DNA of 64,000 bases from Orobanche coerulescens (GCA_033398695.1 CM065811.1:117847501-117911500); one strand, 5' to 3'; shown: positions 1 to 15,173, numbered from the stretch's first letter. The notes: a model not told the origin generated them from the letters alone. Program-made: numbers and translations.

Positions 1-1806
1 GCTTTTAAATCACTGTCTTTCACTAAACTTGAAGCTTATGTTGAAGTAAGTGGTTGGGGATATCCCCAAGCCATAGAAGATGTGCTGACACATTTTTGCA
101 AAGTGTCAGACACAATTTTGATTCTTCAGGAAAATTGGTTCATGTCCAATTTCAAAACCAACATGGACCAATTTATCCACTCTATTATGTATAGCACTTT
201 TGACGGATCATTTGGTAAAGAAGAAGAAGAGGAGGAAAAAGAAAAGGAGATAAGAATAGAAGAAGTGGATGAAGAAGTAGAATAAGAAGAAGAAATTATT
301 GTCATTGATGATGAAGAAGAGAGACAGGAAGAAAGGGAAGAAGAAAATATCTTAGTTGAAAAAGAAACTGGAGAAGAAGAAGTTGAAAAAACGGTGGAAT
401 TAGTAGAAGAAGAAGAAGAAGAAGAAGAAGAAGAAGAAGAAGAAGGAGAAGAAGAAGTTGATCAGGAGGATGGAGAAGAAAAGGAGGATGATGAAAAAGA
501 TGAAGAAGATGAAAAAGATAAAAAGGATGATAAGGATGATAATGATGATGATGATGATGGTAAGGATGAAGGAGGAGAAACAAAGGCTGAGAAAGAGAAA
601 GAGAATGTTGAAGAGGAAGAAAAGAAGGAAGAAGGAGAGAAGGAGTCAGAAAAAGAAGAAGAAGAAGAAGAAGAAGAGGAGGAGCAAGAAAAAGAGCCAG
701 AAAAAGAGGCTGCAGACAAGGCTGGGGCGCCTGCCCGGTATACCAGCCTAGATGCAGACTTGGCTGAAGACTCCAGATCGGGGACCCCTGAACAGACCCC
801 ATCTGGAATGCTAGCTGCAGACAGGAGTCTGCAGACAGGTGGGTCATCCGCACACCTACCTGCAAGCTTCGAAGGTTCAGACGAGTACTCTCCACCAACA
901 TCACAGATTTCACCTGCGATGACCGAGCTGATCAGATAAATTGTTAAGGACACTATTGGAGAGCTGCATGCTTCTCAGATCACCCCTGATCTACAATCTA
1001 TCAATGTAAAAATCGACCACTTGCTGCAGCAGAACGTCCCTCAACCTCCTCCTCATACAAACAACATAATGCCTTTTGGCATGTCTGACTGGATGCATAG
1101 AATGGAGCAGCAGTTGACCGCCCTGGTTGATGCTGGCAAAAAGGGGGAAGAAAGGTTTCAGGGGGAAGGCAGCAAGCAAGGAGAAATAAGGGAAGTTTAA
1201 TAGCTCAGGACTAAGAAGAGGCAAGATGTCCAATTGATCACTGCTGGGACATCTTCAGCTAAGAGGAAGGGAGAAGCAGAATCAGAACAGGTTGATGATC
1301 AGCCTGCTGTCAAAAGAAGGAGGATCAGAAGTGGATTCGATCCTACACTAGAATGGGAAGGCGGAGAGCTATGGCATGTTGAAGATTTCCTCCCCATCGA
1401 AGCTGCACCTATGTGGGGATCTTCAAAGAAGAAGTTTATCAGAGACTTTTATATCTGAGAGTTACTCCAGGAAAACAGTTGCTCCCCACAGCAGATTTTC
1501 ATTAACTTCATGGAGGAAGCACACCCAAAACTCTCGGCTGTCCTTCTAAAACATGCAAAGGAGTGCAATGCATATCCAATGATCCCTTCTTTCAGGCCGA
1601 AAGAACCTCCCACCTTGGAAAATAATGATTTGAATGAACTAGCTCTCCAAAAGAAAATAAAGAAACTGTGTGATGAGAATAAGTTCAGATCACAAGAAGA
1701 GCAAGAATTTGCCGCTCTAGTTGTCAGAAGAAAGTATGGTCTTACCCTTGTTAAGATAAGACCAATTGGAGCTAAACCATTCAGACCTGCCAAGCAGCCT
1801 ATCTGA
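1..1806 (+). pseudogene. Decayed Glu-rich ORF at the 3' end of a SIRE-like Copia element
   Basis: One reading frame (codons starting at 1) can be followed for about 600 codons, open at the left edge so its start lies outside the window. It has a short non-repetitive N part (1-220), a long Glu/Lys/Asp-rich low-complexity part (220-700), a Ser/Pro/Thr part (720-940), a weak coiled-coil-like part (940-1190) and a basic C part ending near 1804 in an Arg/Gly tail. In-frame stops lie at 283, 937, 1198, 1201 and 1456, with no clear frameshift, so it is a pseudogene. It is followed by a polypurine tract and a Copia LTR, the place where SIRE/Maximus elements carry an extra env-like ORF. The family assignment is inferred from position and composition. 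It could instead be a captured host fragment. Confidence 0.5.
222..700. repeat. Purine-rich GAA/GAGGAA microsatellite
   Basis: Imperfect GAA, GAAGAG and GATGAT triplet repeats encode runs of Glu and Asp on the plus strand. The longest near-perfect GAA run is at about 403-445. The repeat creates long spurious ORFs in other frames and on the minus strand (Leu- and Ser-rich), which are not genes. Confidence 0.85.
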
Positions 1807-2029
1807 AGAGGCAGAGGCAGAGGCAGATGATTTATATTCATTTTTGTACTTGTAAAATTCTCTGTAAATGTTTTTAGACATGTATTTGTAATCATTACAG
1901 AAATTTTATAACAGTCTTTTGAATGACAATTCCCAGTTGTCTCAAAACTAGACTGATGTTAGTTTGTGTCTTGCACTCAAGTACAGACTTGTTCATTTGA
2001 ATATTTGCTTAAGTTTTGCCATCATCAAA
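1807..2029 (+). other. Non-coding 3' stretch before the polypurine tract
   Basis: T-rich sequence between the decayed ORF and the LTR. Its end (about 2013-2030) reads AAGTTTTGCCATCATC just before the purine tract, a layout typical of SIRE-like elements, where the 3' untranslated part contains one or more polypurine tracts. No ORF is seen. Confidence 0.5.
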
Positions 2030-2040
2030 ATAGGGGGAAT
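2026..2040 (+). other. Polypurine tract (PPT) of the SIRE-like element
   Basis: The purine-rich run ATCAAAATAGGGGGAAT directly precedes the LTR. In LTR retrotransposons this site primes plus-strand DNA synthesis. One T interrupts it, and the LTR start next to it is also mutated. Confidence 0.6.
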
Positions 2041-3440
2041 TTATTAGGAATACTTGTTAGATTTTGATGATGTCATTAATGTAATTCAAATACTTATTAC
2101 ATGGAAAAATGTAAGGAAGAACCAAATGAGTATCTTCCATAGGCCAAATTATGTTAAGTTTAATACTTGGTAAAATGTAAAGAAGAACCAAATGAGTATC
2201 TTCTATAGGTCAAAATAAAGTTAGGCTCAAATCGTCTAAGTACAAAAGTACATCTGAGTTCATCAGAGAAGTACAGCCGAGTCAAGTCAGAGAAGTTCTG
2301 GTCAACAAAAATCATCAGAGATGTTTGACCAGACTGCAGTCAAGTGACTCTAGACAAAGTCATCTGATCAGGTGAGTCCCAAACAGCCACCATCAGAGAA
2401 CTCCAAAACTGCAGTGAAGATGATTGTACATCAGCCAACTTGAGATCAGCCAAGTACTCCAAGTCCACGTCAGCATGCGTTGAAAAATCAAATATTACGG
2501 AAAGTCACATGCAAGCATGAAGAGACAAATTGGAGAGATTCTCGCAAGGATATGAATTGAATAATTCATCCAGGCCTACCACTGAAGACTTTAATCTTAT
2601 TATATTCAAAGGATTCGGCGCCTCACATGCAAAGTCTTCACAACGGTCGATCGATGGATTAAAATATGGGAATCTAGCCTTGCAACGTTCAGAAAAGAAT
2701 AAACAAAGAAGTCTCTCTCCAACGGACTGATTTGTTACAGGATTTGCAACGGCTATGAAGAATGCTCAAGGATCAACACGTATATATATATATATATCCG
2801 AAGATTTGAAGTTGAGCAACTACCGGTGCGAACATAATCTCAAGCAATCAAAGCATTCAAAGCAATCTAAAAGCGAACTATAGCATCGTGAAAAGATCAG
2901 TTCTCAAAAGTTCATACTTGAAGAAGCTCTTTGTTGGAGAAGACAAAAGCTCGTGTCTTTAATCCTGAGTTCGGGGTACTTCACTGGTTGAAGTTCGAGA
3001 CTGTAAAGGCATCCAAGGATCGCGGATCAAGAGGTGCAAGGCAGTCAAGGGAGTTGCAACGGCAAGGATTTCCACTGGTTGGAAGCTGTTGTAATTTGGT
3101 TGAATCACTGTAATATTTATCACTGGTTGACAATTATAGTGAATTCATCTCCAACTAGTTTGGAGAAAAGTGGATTAGTAGAGGATTACCCCACCTCTGA
3201 GACCACTATAACTGCCTGCGTAGTTTACTATTTTATAGCATCATACTTTAACTGCTGGATTCATTGTTAAGTGTTTCATTAGCTGTTTTGCATTCGTCAT
3301 CAGCTGACTTCCGCACGTATTGAGCACAAATGACTCTAAGTCATTTGCATATCTATCAGCTGAAGAAACTCACTCTTCGTGAAAAAGAGTTTAAGAGTTT
3401 CAATAAGTTTATTCACCCCCCCTCTAGACTTATTCCTGGA
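2041..3440 (+). mobile_element. 3' LTR of a SIRE-like Copia element
   Basis: The sequence starts TTATTAGGAATACTTGTTAG, probably a mutated TGTTAGGAATAC terminus, and soon contains TTTTGATGATGTCATTAATG, typical of this LTR class. It ends near a C-rich CACCCCCCCTCTAG block that in these elements lies just before the LTR 3' end, so the right border (about 3430-3460) is uncertain. A near-duplicate block of about 70 bp (around 2105-2215, containing GTAAGGAAGAACCAAATGAG and a variant) is present inside. No primer site follows, so this is a 3' LTR or a truncated copy. I looked for the partner LTR and do not see one in the window. Confidence 0.6.
2780..2799 (+). promoter_or_regulatory. Possible TATA element in the SIRE-like LTR
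   Basis: A (TA)n stretch ACGTATATATATATATAT lies in the middle of the LTR, where the U3 core promoter would be. The call rests on sequence only, and a simple (TA)n repeat would look the same. Confidence 0.35.
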
Positions 3441-3619
3441 CGACTTGTGACCTATAGTATTTTGGAAAAATGATCTTTGGGCCGTGTCCCTAAGTATTTT
3501 CGAAAGACTTGAGAATTCTTTAATCCCAAATATTGTCAAAACCCCCGAGATCGTAAAATGTTTTGTAAGAGATACATTGGGTTTATTTCCCACTTTTCAT
3601 GATTTGAACTGTCTTGGTC
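3441..3619. other. Unassigned stretch between two LTR fragments
   Basis: No motif, ORF or similarity to other parts of the window was recognised. It may be the tail of the Copia LTR, its insertion site, or the diverged upstream part of the next Gypsy LTR. Confidence 0.3.
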
Positions 3620-4142
3620 AAATAATTTATCTCAGGAAGCGTGTTCATGATTATTATGTTCTTGGAGTATGTTGTGTATGGCTTGTATTCGTATTTTATA
3701 CTTGCACTAGCAAAACAGTGGAGTTTAGCTAACCCCCAAGTATTCGGGGGTGGATGTTTGTATTGCGTCCAGGTACTTGTAGGTTACTAGGGAGCAAATC
3801 AAAGGATTGATACGAAGGATGATGGAAGACGACGATACAAATCACATGAAGACCATTCGTTGAGTATTCTGGTAGAATTTTGTTGTCTGTCTCTCCATTT
3901 TGTATTCTCCCATTTTATGGGAATGTTGATGTATTCTAACCCCTTCATGGGTATGAGTTGTGAGAAAGAATTTTGTATGTTTGATGTGTAAGTTATGGTA
4001 AAAGACCAAATCGGTCTAGTGGTTCGTTATTGGCCATGTTGGCATGTATTGATATGTTGTGTTTCCTATAATTAGCTTGGTAGATCCTCGTGGAGAGGGT
4101 CTGCGGTGCTGTAATATTCCCGATTGGTTTGGGGTTGTTACA
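3620..4142 (+). mobile_element. Gypsy LTR 3' fragment, same family as the solo LTR at 8772-11928
   Basis: This segment reads in sense direction and ends TTGGGGTTGTTACA. It matches the reverse complement of 8772-9300 over several blocks, for example ACTTGCACTAGCAAAA, ATTGCGTCCAGGTAC and GACCAAATCGGTCT, with visible divergence. Only the R/U5 end is present. The 5' part is missing. Confidence 0.75.
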
Positions 4143-4756
4143 CCTCAGAGGCCTCGGATAGGATCAGTGGTTTCGCCCCATTCCTAGGCAAGATTGAACT
4201 GTGATATTTGAATGTTTGTTTTCCAAGAAAAGACATGTCCTGATTTTAATTTTGAACAATTTAATACATGTACTATGAAATGTGTAAGCGAATGGTTTGC
4301 CTTGATTACTTGTACTAGACTAATTGCTAAACCCTTTGGGGACCCGTTTTTGGGGAAATTCGTGTTATGAATTTTAGGTTGCGTTCAGCTGGTCGATCAA
4401 ACACTGGGGCAGTATGAGGATGTTGGCTAAGGTGGTTGACGTTGGCAAATGAGTCCTTTGTTTTAGTTGCCATTTTAAATGTTTGTTTTCAATTTGTAAA
4501 CTGATAGACCATACTCGCGAGTAGTTAGGCATTTTGATTTGGAGTATGGTTTGTATTACTAAATGCTATTTATGATTGTCGGTGATGTTTGGTTTACTGG
4601 TTGTACCAGGCGTTTTATTTAATTTTCATCTGGGTGATGTGTGTTTTCTCGCTAACCGAGATGGTTAGACGAGTGGTATTCTTTATTTAGCCTGGTGGGT
4701 CCCATGTAGGGGTCCATGACGCTGTAATATACCCTGAATATCTTGGGAGTGTTACA
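4143..4756 (+). mobile_element. Gypsy LTR 3' fragment, second family
   Basis: This sense-oriented fragment ends CTTGGGAGTGTTACA at 4756. It carries the terminal block common to the Gypsy LTRs here: CCTGGTGGGTCCCATG, then GGGGTCCATGACGCTGTAATA about 50 bp before the end. It begins exactly where the previous LTR ends, and no TSD is visible at either side. Confidence 0.65.
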
Positions 4757-7098
4757 CTGTCGACTTGGCCACATAATTGAGAAACGTACTTCTAAACTCG
4801 ATCACGATGGACTTTTAGACTCCTTTGGTTATGAGTCATATGGGACATGCGAATCTTATTTATTGGGCAAGATGACGAAAAATCCTTTCACCGATCATGG
4901 AGAAAGGGCTAGTGATATATTAGGCCTAGTACATACTGATGTATGCAGACCTCTTAGCACTCATGCTAGAGGCGGGTACCAATACTTCATCACTTTTACG
5001 AATGATTTTAGTCGGTATGGATATGTTTATCTTATAAAACATAAACATGAATCTTTTAAAATGTTCAAAATACTCCAGAGTGAAATACAAAATCAACTTG
5101 GCAAGACAATTAAATCTCTTCGATCAGATCGAGTTGGTGAATACTTGAGCCAATAATTTGATGATCATCTTAGGAGTTGTGGAATTGTTTCTCAACTTAC
5201 TCCTCGTGGAATACCTCAACATAACAGAGTGTCCGAGAGGAGGAATTGAATTTTATTAGATATGATTCGATCCATGATGAGTCGAACGGAGCGTGCATTA
5301 TCATTTTGGGGCCACGACTTAGAAACAACAGCATTCACCCTTAATCGTGTTCCATCTAAAGCAGTTGAAAAGACACCATTTGAGAAATGGACTGGTAAGA
5401 GACCAAACTTGTCTTTTCTAAAGATATGGGGTTGCAAAGCGTCCGTAATATGCCAAGTGTTTGACAAACTGGTGGCCAGATCTGAAAGATGTTTATTTGA
5501 ATGATATCCTAAGGAAACTAAGGATACTACTTTTATAAGCCTCCAAAGAACAAAGTGTTTGTTGCTCGAAATACTGTCTTCTTAGAAAGGCAATTTATTT
5601 CCAAAAGAGACATTGGGAAAAAAGTAGTTCTCGAGGAAGCTCGAGAACCACAAGAAGACATTGTTTCACCGATGGAAACTGAACAGGCTCAACAATTCGT
5701 TGAAGAGCCAGTTCAAAGTACACAAGTCCCTCACAGATCTGATAGGGTGTGACATGAACCTGAGAGATATGGGTATCGCATAATAGAGGATGATGACGCA
5801 TCATAGATGATAAGAGTAGTACCTATACAGAAGCTACTTCAGGACGAGAGGCTGAGGAATGGCTAGAGGCTATGAAATCAGAGATGCAGTCCATGTATGA
5901 TAATGAAGTTTGGAACTTGGTAGATCCACCTGCGGGTGGTAAAACCACTGGAAGCAAATGAGTCTTCAAAAATAAGAAAGACATTTACGATAATCTACAA
6001 GCTATAAATCTAGACTAGTTCAAAAGGTTATAGAAAGACTCATGGTGTTGACTATGATGAGACCTTTTCGCCAGTAGTCATGCTTAAATCAATTAGAATT
6101 TTATTTGCCATTGCCGCATACTATGATTATGAAATATGGCAAATAGATTTCAAAATAGCATTTCTTAATGAAAACTTACTTGGTGATGTATACATGACAC
6201 AACCTGAGGGTTTTGTTCATCCAGAAAATTCTAAAAAGGTTCGAAAGCTTCAAAGATCCATTTATGGGTTGAATCAGGCTTCTCAGAGCTGGAATCTTCA
6301 TTTTGATGAAACTGTCAAAGAGTTTAGGTTTATTCAAAATGAATATGAACCATGTGTGTACAAGAAGGTTAGTGGCAGCATAGTTGTTTTCCCAGTCTTA
6401 TATGTAGATGATATATTACTCATTGGAAATGACATATTACTCAGAGTCCTTCGACTCCTGATGAGCGAGCCCACATGAGCAATATTCTGTATGCTTCGGC
6501 CATTGGATCGATCATGTATGCCATGAGTTGTATTCGACCAGATGTATTATTTTCCCTTAGCATGACAAGTCGATACCAATCAAATCCAGGTGAAAGTCAC
6601 TGGACAGCAGTGAAAACCATCCTTAAGTACTTAAGAAGAACTAAGGATGCGTTCCTAATTTATGGAGGTGTGGGAAATGAGCTGGTTATAAATGGTTACG
6701 CCGATGCAAGTTTTGAAACCGATTGATACGATCTTAAGTCGCAAAATAGTTATGTGTTTGTATTGAATGGAGGTGATGTGAGTTGGAAGAGTTCCAAGCA
6801 AAGCACGGTTGCTGATTCTGTAACAGAAGCTGAGTACCTGGCAGAACCGGATGCATCTAAGAACGCCGTATGGATCAAGAAGTTTGTTACCGAACTAGGA
6901 GTGGTACCGACCATCCAGGGTCCCATAAGCCTTTATTGTGACAATAATAATGCTATTGCATAAGTTAAAGAGCCTAGGTCCCATCATAATTCCAAACATA
7001 AACTTAGAAAATATCACCTAGTCAGAGAGATCGTCAGATGAGGTGATATTACAATATGCAAAGTAGAAACGAAAGAGAATGTGCTTGATCCACTGGCC
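4755..7098 (+). pseudogene. pol: Ty1/Copia pol remnant (element 1): integrase, RT, RNase H
   Basis: The order GAG-pre-integrase, integrase core, RT, RNase H identifies Copia pol. It begins at HCRLGH, so gag and protease are missing. Integrase shows the first Asp in VHTD (4938) and LRSDR (about 5120-5134), but the zinc-binding Cys pair is damaged (CESY) and stops occur at 5154, 5247 and 5502. RT keeps YVDDILLIG (about 6400-6430). RNase H keeps YADAS, TEAEY and YCDNNN, with a stop at 6724. About 213 bp between RT and RNase H, present in element 2, are deleted at about 6433. It cannot make an active polyprotein. Confidence 0.9.
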
Positions 7099-8647
7099 AA
7101 GGACATTCGATGTGCCTAGATTTGTAATTGTCACATTTAAATAACGTTATTTGATATAATCTTATTCTCGTTGATTATTATAATGTGTTCATGTTAATCA
7201 AATAATAGTTATTCATGAATAGTAAGATTATTCAAATGTCCCTTGTACAATCACGTAGAGTGGAGACTCGAATGATTAATATACTAGTGTAAATTTGATT
7301 GATTATCATCGGATAATTATGCATATGGTACGGATCAAACTTATGGGTATTGGTTGGAAAATGCAATACTGGACAGACCCGCGTTGGGATCACTACATGG
7401 AAATGTCATAAGTGATGTAACACTATGTCAATAAATCCTTGAACCTGAGATTATCATAGAGTCCAACATGATAACTGCTATACCTTGATGTAATCCAACG
7501 TCATCTGAAACGTCGTGATCATAAAGGTTAGCGATCGGGATTAGTGAGAGTCATCTGGAGGGCAAGGAATAATCAAGATGGGGATTTGTCCCTCTCTTTA
7601 GGGAGAGAGATATATGTTGGGTACCTCGATAAGTAGGACTGAAAGAAATGCATGTACATGCTCAGATGAAGAGTTATTTGATTCAATCAGTCTACTTAAG
7701 ATCGAGAAAGCATTTGAACATAATAAGTATGACAATTTCTATGACTTAGTTCAAATTTGATATCGCTTGATAAAGGGATTTGGCACGTTAAATGGTTTAA
7801 TGGACTATAAACTTATATTATTTGGGTAGTCATAATGTCTTGCTAGAGACCGCTTATGACTTATTATTTAATAAGATATTAAATAATTACCAACGTAATA
7901 TAAGCCTTTGGGGTCACACATACTACAATAAAGACAAGTAAGAATAATTAATAGATATAATATTGAATATTATATTTATTAAAAAAATTATATAATGAGT
8001 ACTATATAACATTGGATATTATATATTATATTATTTAATTATATCAACTGGGATAGATAAATATAATATTGAATATTATATTTATTAGTATATATACAAT
8101 ACATGATGTTATATATATTGTGTTATTTAATAAGTTGAGGGGCAACTAAGCAAATACTAGACTTTGACTCTAGGGTTTATTTAGTATAAATAAAGGGTCT
8201 TGGGCAAGGAGTTGTCATAAGATAGAAATTACACAACCCTAATTGTGTTAAAAAGAAATCGGCCCTCTCCTCTTCAAATCGACCGAACTATTTCTGTCCG
8301 GAAAGTCTGTTTCGGCCATCTCCATCTTCTTCCCTTAGTTGATTTTGATCAAAAGTACAAATCCTTCTAGCAAGGAATTATTTGTTGTACTGTTTATCAA
8401 TATTATTTGTAAGGATCTAGCAAACCGGCTTGTACCAGTTGTTCGTGTGTGGATCACCAAAAGAGGAAGATGATATTATTCAGCTTCTGGTCCGGGTTAC
8501 AAATCTTTTCTTCGAATTAAGGTAATTCGACGAACTCTTTATAAATCAATTAAATTACTGCATAAAGATTCTTATCTGGGTTTTTCGTTAATTTTTTGCT
8601 GCGCTTTTGCTCAAATTTATTGTATTATATACACGTAAATCTCAACA
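7099..8647 (+). mobile_element. Copia 3' LTR of element 1 (5' end truncated)
   Basis: The segment matches the LTR of element 2 (32151-33560) in blocks along its length but starts inside it, at GGACATTCGATGTGCCTAG, so the PPT and the first about 18 bp of the LTR are deleted. It ends GTAAATCTCAACA at 8647, a regular CA terminus. AT-rich central repeats (7940-8130) of the ATATTGAATATTATAT type are also present in element 2. Confidence 0.85.
8185..8195 (+). promoter_or_regulatory. TATA box of Copia LTR, element 1
   Basis: TATAAATAAAG lies in the LTR about 460 bp from its end. The equivalent position in element 2 has TATAAATAGGG, so the motif is conserved between two diverged copies, which supports a core promoter. 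Confidence 0.6.
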
Positions 8648-8771
8648 GACCTGTGGAGCAGGTGTTGGGAAACTAATAGCAAAGGCTCAAGCCCCAAACT
8701 TACCTATAAAGATATCACTGAAGTGAAGGTGACCTGCGGAGCAAGTGTCGGAAAACCAACTGTGAAGGTTC
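8648..8771. repeat. 82-bp tandem repeat, left part
   Basis: About one and a half units of a roughly 82-bp repeat. Each unit has GACCTG(T/C)GGAGCA, a GTGTTGGGAAAC-like block, AAGCCCCAAACTTACC and GAAGTGAAGGT. The array starts right after the Copia LTR and is broken by the solo LTR at 8772. It continues at 11929. Confidence 0.8.
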
Positions 8772-11928
<3,157 letters not shown>

Positions 11929-12110
11929 GGTTCAAGCCCCATGCTTACCCATAATGAGATCGAAGTGACTTTGACCAATGGACCAGGTGTTGGGGAACCA
12001 ATTGCACAGGCTGAAGCCCCAAGCTTACCCATAATGAGATCATCGAAGTGACTGTGACCTACAAAACAGGTGTTGGAAAACCAACTGTGAAGGCTCAATC
12101 CCCAAGCTTA
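11929..12110. repeat. 82-bp tandem repeat, right part
   Basis: This is the continuation of the array at 8648-8771 after the solo LTR. It holds the rest of unit 2, a full unit 3 and most of unit 4, with shared blocks CCCAAGCTTACCCATAA and CAGGTGTTGG. Without the insertion the array has about 3.8 units. Confidence 0.8.
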
Positions 12111-12623
12111 CCCATAAAGCACAAATCGAGCTAACCTTCTTTTTTTAATAACCACAACCGTCAATTCTTTAGATATACCTACTCAAAAGAATAATGAATT
12201 CATGCCTTTAACCGGACAACAATGATAATAACAATGGATGGGCATCATCCTCGGCAAATCAAAACCTGAAAAAATAATAGCTCGATGCTTTAAATCGAAA
12301 AACAACAACAATGACATCAATGAGTGGGCATTGCCCTCAACAATCCCAAATCAAAATAGATAACGATACAGTGACTTCAATCGGCCAACAACAATGATAA
12401 TAACGACCGGATAATGGCACCAAAGTGGACGGGTATACTACTCAACAAATCCCATGATATCAAAAGAATAAACAAAGAGGACTATGTCTCGTATGATAAC
12501 ACAAATTCACACACACAAATAATAATAATATTAATCTCATTAGCTAGTACAAGTATAAAACTTGCCTCAAAACCATGGACGAAATGCCCTTCCAATAAAT
12601 CAACAGCAGAACCACCTTAAATG
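12111..12623 (-). mobile_element. Gypsy LTR F, left piece
   Basis: This noncoding sequence resembles the middle of the other minus-oriented LTRs: AAGTATAAAACTTGCCTCAAAACC at 12553-12576 matches the C LTR (AAGTATAAACTTGCCTCGA). It is cut by element E at 12623 and resumes at 23095. The tandem repeat to its left may belong to the same LTR. No LTR start is seen because sequence to the left is Copia. Confidence 0.6.
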
Positions 12624-13005
12624 TGTAACACCCCAAATATGGCGGCTATTACAGTACCGTGGACTCCACACTGGGACCCACCAGGCGATACCAAAACATA
12701 AATTAATCATATCATAATTTGTGGTAACGAACCACACGATAATAATCATTACTCCGATTAGGAGTTTACACATCATACGGCTAATAACATCATAATATAC
12801 AGGATCCCATACCAGTATAAACCATATGAAGATGGAATACACTCAAAATAATAATACAACCGACAAGAGTTTATATAAAATAGAAAAGTGAAATTACACG
12901 GTTTTAAGCATAACCGAACAACAAAGGACTTTGGGCCCCCGAAATGGTATCCATCAAACCCTTCGCCGTCATCATGCTCTTTCCGTGCCTTGGCCTTGCC
13001 TCGAC

Positions 13006-13007
13006 CT
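13006..13007 (-). promoter_or_regulatory. 3'-splice-site-like AG in the LTR of E
   Basis: On the minus strand the LTR reads CTGACCCTGTGG, a T-rich stretch, then TATTTTAG followed by GTCGAGG. The AG lies 382 bp from the LTR end, and the right LTR has the same block at 383 bp (20878-20879). D, B and C have equivalent blocks. Whether it is used in splicing is unknown. Confidence 0.4.
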
Positions 13008-14570
13008 AAAATACAACACAAGTATTTCACCCAAACCACAGGGTCAGATATACATGATAATAATTCTCAAGACATTATACAATTCACATATATTGGGTCT
13101 GAAGGAAACAACCAGACCATTGAACATACCCCTCGGGCATAAGAACAACCAATCGCAAACCGTCGGACATACCCAAGCATACATGGAATATGAACTACCA
13201 ATTAATATGGCTCGAGGCGAACAGTACGCCCGATCCGAAAATGTGCCCGTGCCCATGTCAACCCCGTATACGGAATTCAGGATACATGTGGAACAATGTA
13301 CCTAATTAGCCTCACGAACTACGTCTTGTGTGCACAGTCCAATATAGAAACATAAATGCATAACCATATGTGACTGGCTAAAAATCCTTCACATAACCAA
13401 TCGACACACATATATGACTCCAGATATGTCACGATACAAGATGACAATGAAACTCAATAAATCACACATCCAATCAAGAATCAAGAAACTCACCGAAGTG
13501 ACAATAATGATCAACAGTAACCACGATCAAGAACAACACCACATTATGAATCACAGATTCATGAAACATTACACATACATGAAATGTATAATGTTAACAA
13601 GAATTCAATCATCATTGCAACCAAGCAAGATAACTTGCCTCAATTCCGTAGACAAAAATAGTCCTTCTTCGAATGAATGAACGGATGGTTTGCCTGACTA
13701 ACGATACTCACTCGAAAAAGCAACCTTGAATGAAATGTAACTCATTCAACAACATATTCATACAATATCGATATCGAATTCATATGAAACGACACCCACG
13801 ATTTTACCCAAATAGTCCAAACTATCCTAATAGGTATTAAAGTCCTAATTCATGAACTTTAATACCCTGAAATCATTTCTATGATCGAATTATCATACTT
13901 AAGATGTTCTTTAATATTCTTGTTATTACATTGAACAAGAATTTATCAAGAACAACTCCTATTATTCATCTCGTTATGTTAATGTCATCTTATATAGTCA
14001 TAATTCTCTTAAGAACAATATCTATATTCGATCATGATGTTCTAGAGAATCAAACTTTATTCAATTCATCAAGTTTATATTGACTATATCAAAATCATAA
14101 GGGTTATCTCATAACTCATTATCTTTCATTGAATTAGCTAAACCTTCCAAAAAAATGGTTATATCATCTAGAAATGTCCAAGCATTAAGAGCATGCTTAA
14201 TTATAACTTATAATCATCACGTTCTTATCACATCTTCTTAAGAATAAACCATAACAAAGTTATCTTTCAACATTTCATCAATTCAAAAAGTAATAGGTAA
14301 TAACATCATGTTCTTCATTAATTGTCCATAATCTTCATAATCAACATGTTATACTTGATTAGCTTAACATCTTATGAAATAATCATCACTAGTATCATTA
14401 CCATTACGAAATTAACACAAGTTAGACAACGAACCTCTTGAAAATGAAGAACAACTCCAAAGACTTCAAGAACACTCTCCAATCCTCCAATCACTAAGCT
14501 TCAACCCAAGTTATGAAGCTCCAAAACAAGATGGAAGGGGGAAAAATCGACTTAGGAAGGCAGAGGAATG

Positions 14571-14577
14571 ATTTATA
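14571..14577 (-). promoter_or_regulatory. TATA box of E left LTR
   Basis: On the minus strand the sequence is CCCTATAAAT, conserved at 22470-22476 in the right LTR. It lies about 70 bp downstream of the palindrome array in sense direction. Confidence 0.55.
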
Positions 14578-14648
14578 GGGAGGATAGTTGAGTTTGGTTC
14601 ATGCAAAAATGAAAGACAAGACATGTATTTTATAATTTGCATTTTACA

Positions 14649-15014
14649 TAACGTACGCTACCGGCAAGGTTAACGTATGTTAGAAACACTTACGTACGCT
14701 AACACATGAGTGTTACGTACATAACGATCCTACAAAAGCTACTGCCTCAACACCCACACACCCTTACGTACGTTGCCAAAAAGGACGTGCGTAAGGTCAT
14801 CTGCATTATGTATGCTATAACATAACCATTATGTACGTAATGCCCGTTGATTTGGCTGTCTCGATCAAGCCAAGAATCCTGGTCATGCATGGGCCTACAC
14901 GTTGAAAGTTGAGATGCGATCTGATTTCCTATATTACGTACGTAACCCATGACACTTAACGTACGTAAAGGAACACACTTAACGTACGCTAAGCTATAAT
15001 GGTAGCGTGCGTTA
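14649..15014. repeat. Palindrome array, ACGTACGT type (E left LTR)
   Basis: About a dozen 10-12 bp sites built on TTACGTACGTAA or variants (TAACGTACGCTA, TTATGTACGTAA, TAGCGTGCGTTA) are spaced irregularly by about 15-60 bp. The sites are near-perfect palindromes and the sequence between them is not repeated. This position is upstream of the TATA box in sense direction. Confidence 0.8.
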
Positions 15015-15173
15015 AATACCAAGGACATAGTCAAAAATGCAATTCTCCATACAATATCTAACAATCAAACATAGTGCGAAAGACAATTATAATTAATTCG
15101 ATTCTACTATATCTCAAAATTATAATCATTACACTAAATATAAACATGATACGACAATACCCGAATCATCCGA

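Noticed and set aside
394..939. A long acidic ORF as a host nuclear protein gene
   Set aside because: It is a GAA/GAT repeat inside a longer frame with several stops, next to a PPT and LTR. It is better explained as a decayed part of a retrotransposon.
7940..8130. AT-rich stretch as an origin or scaffold site
   Set aside because: The same AT-rich repeats occur at the same place in the LTR of Copia element 2, so they belong to the LTR.
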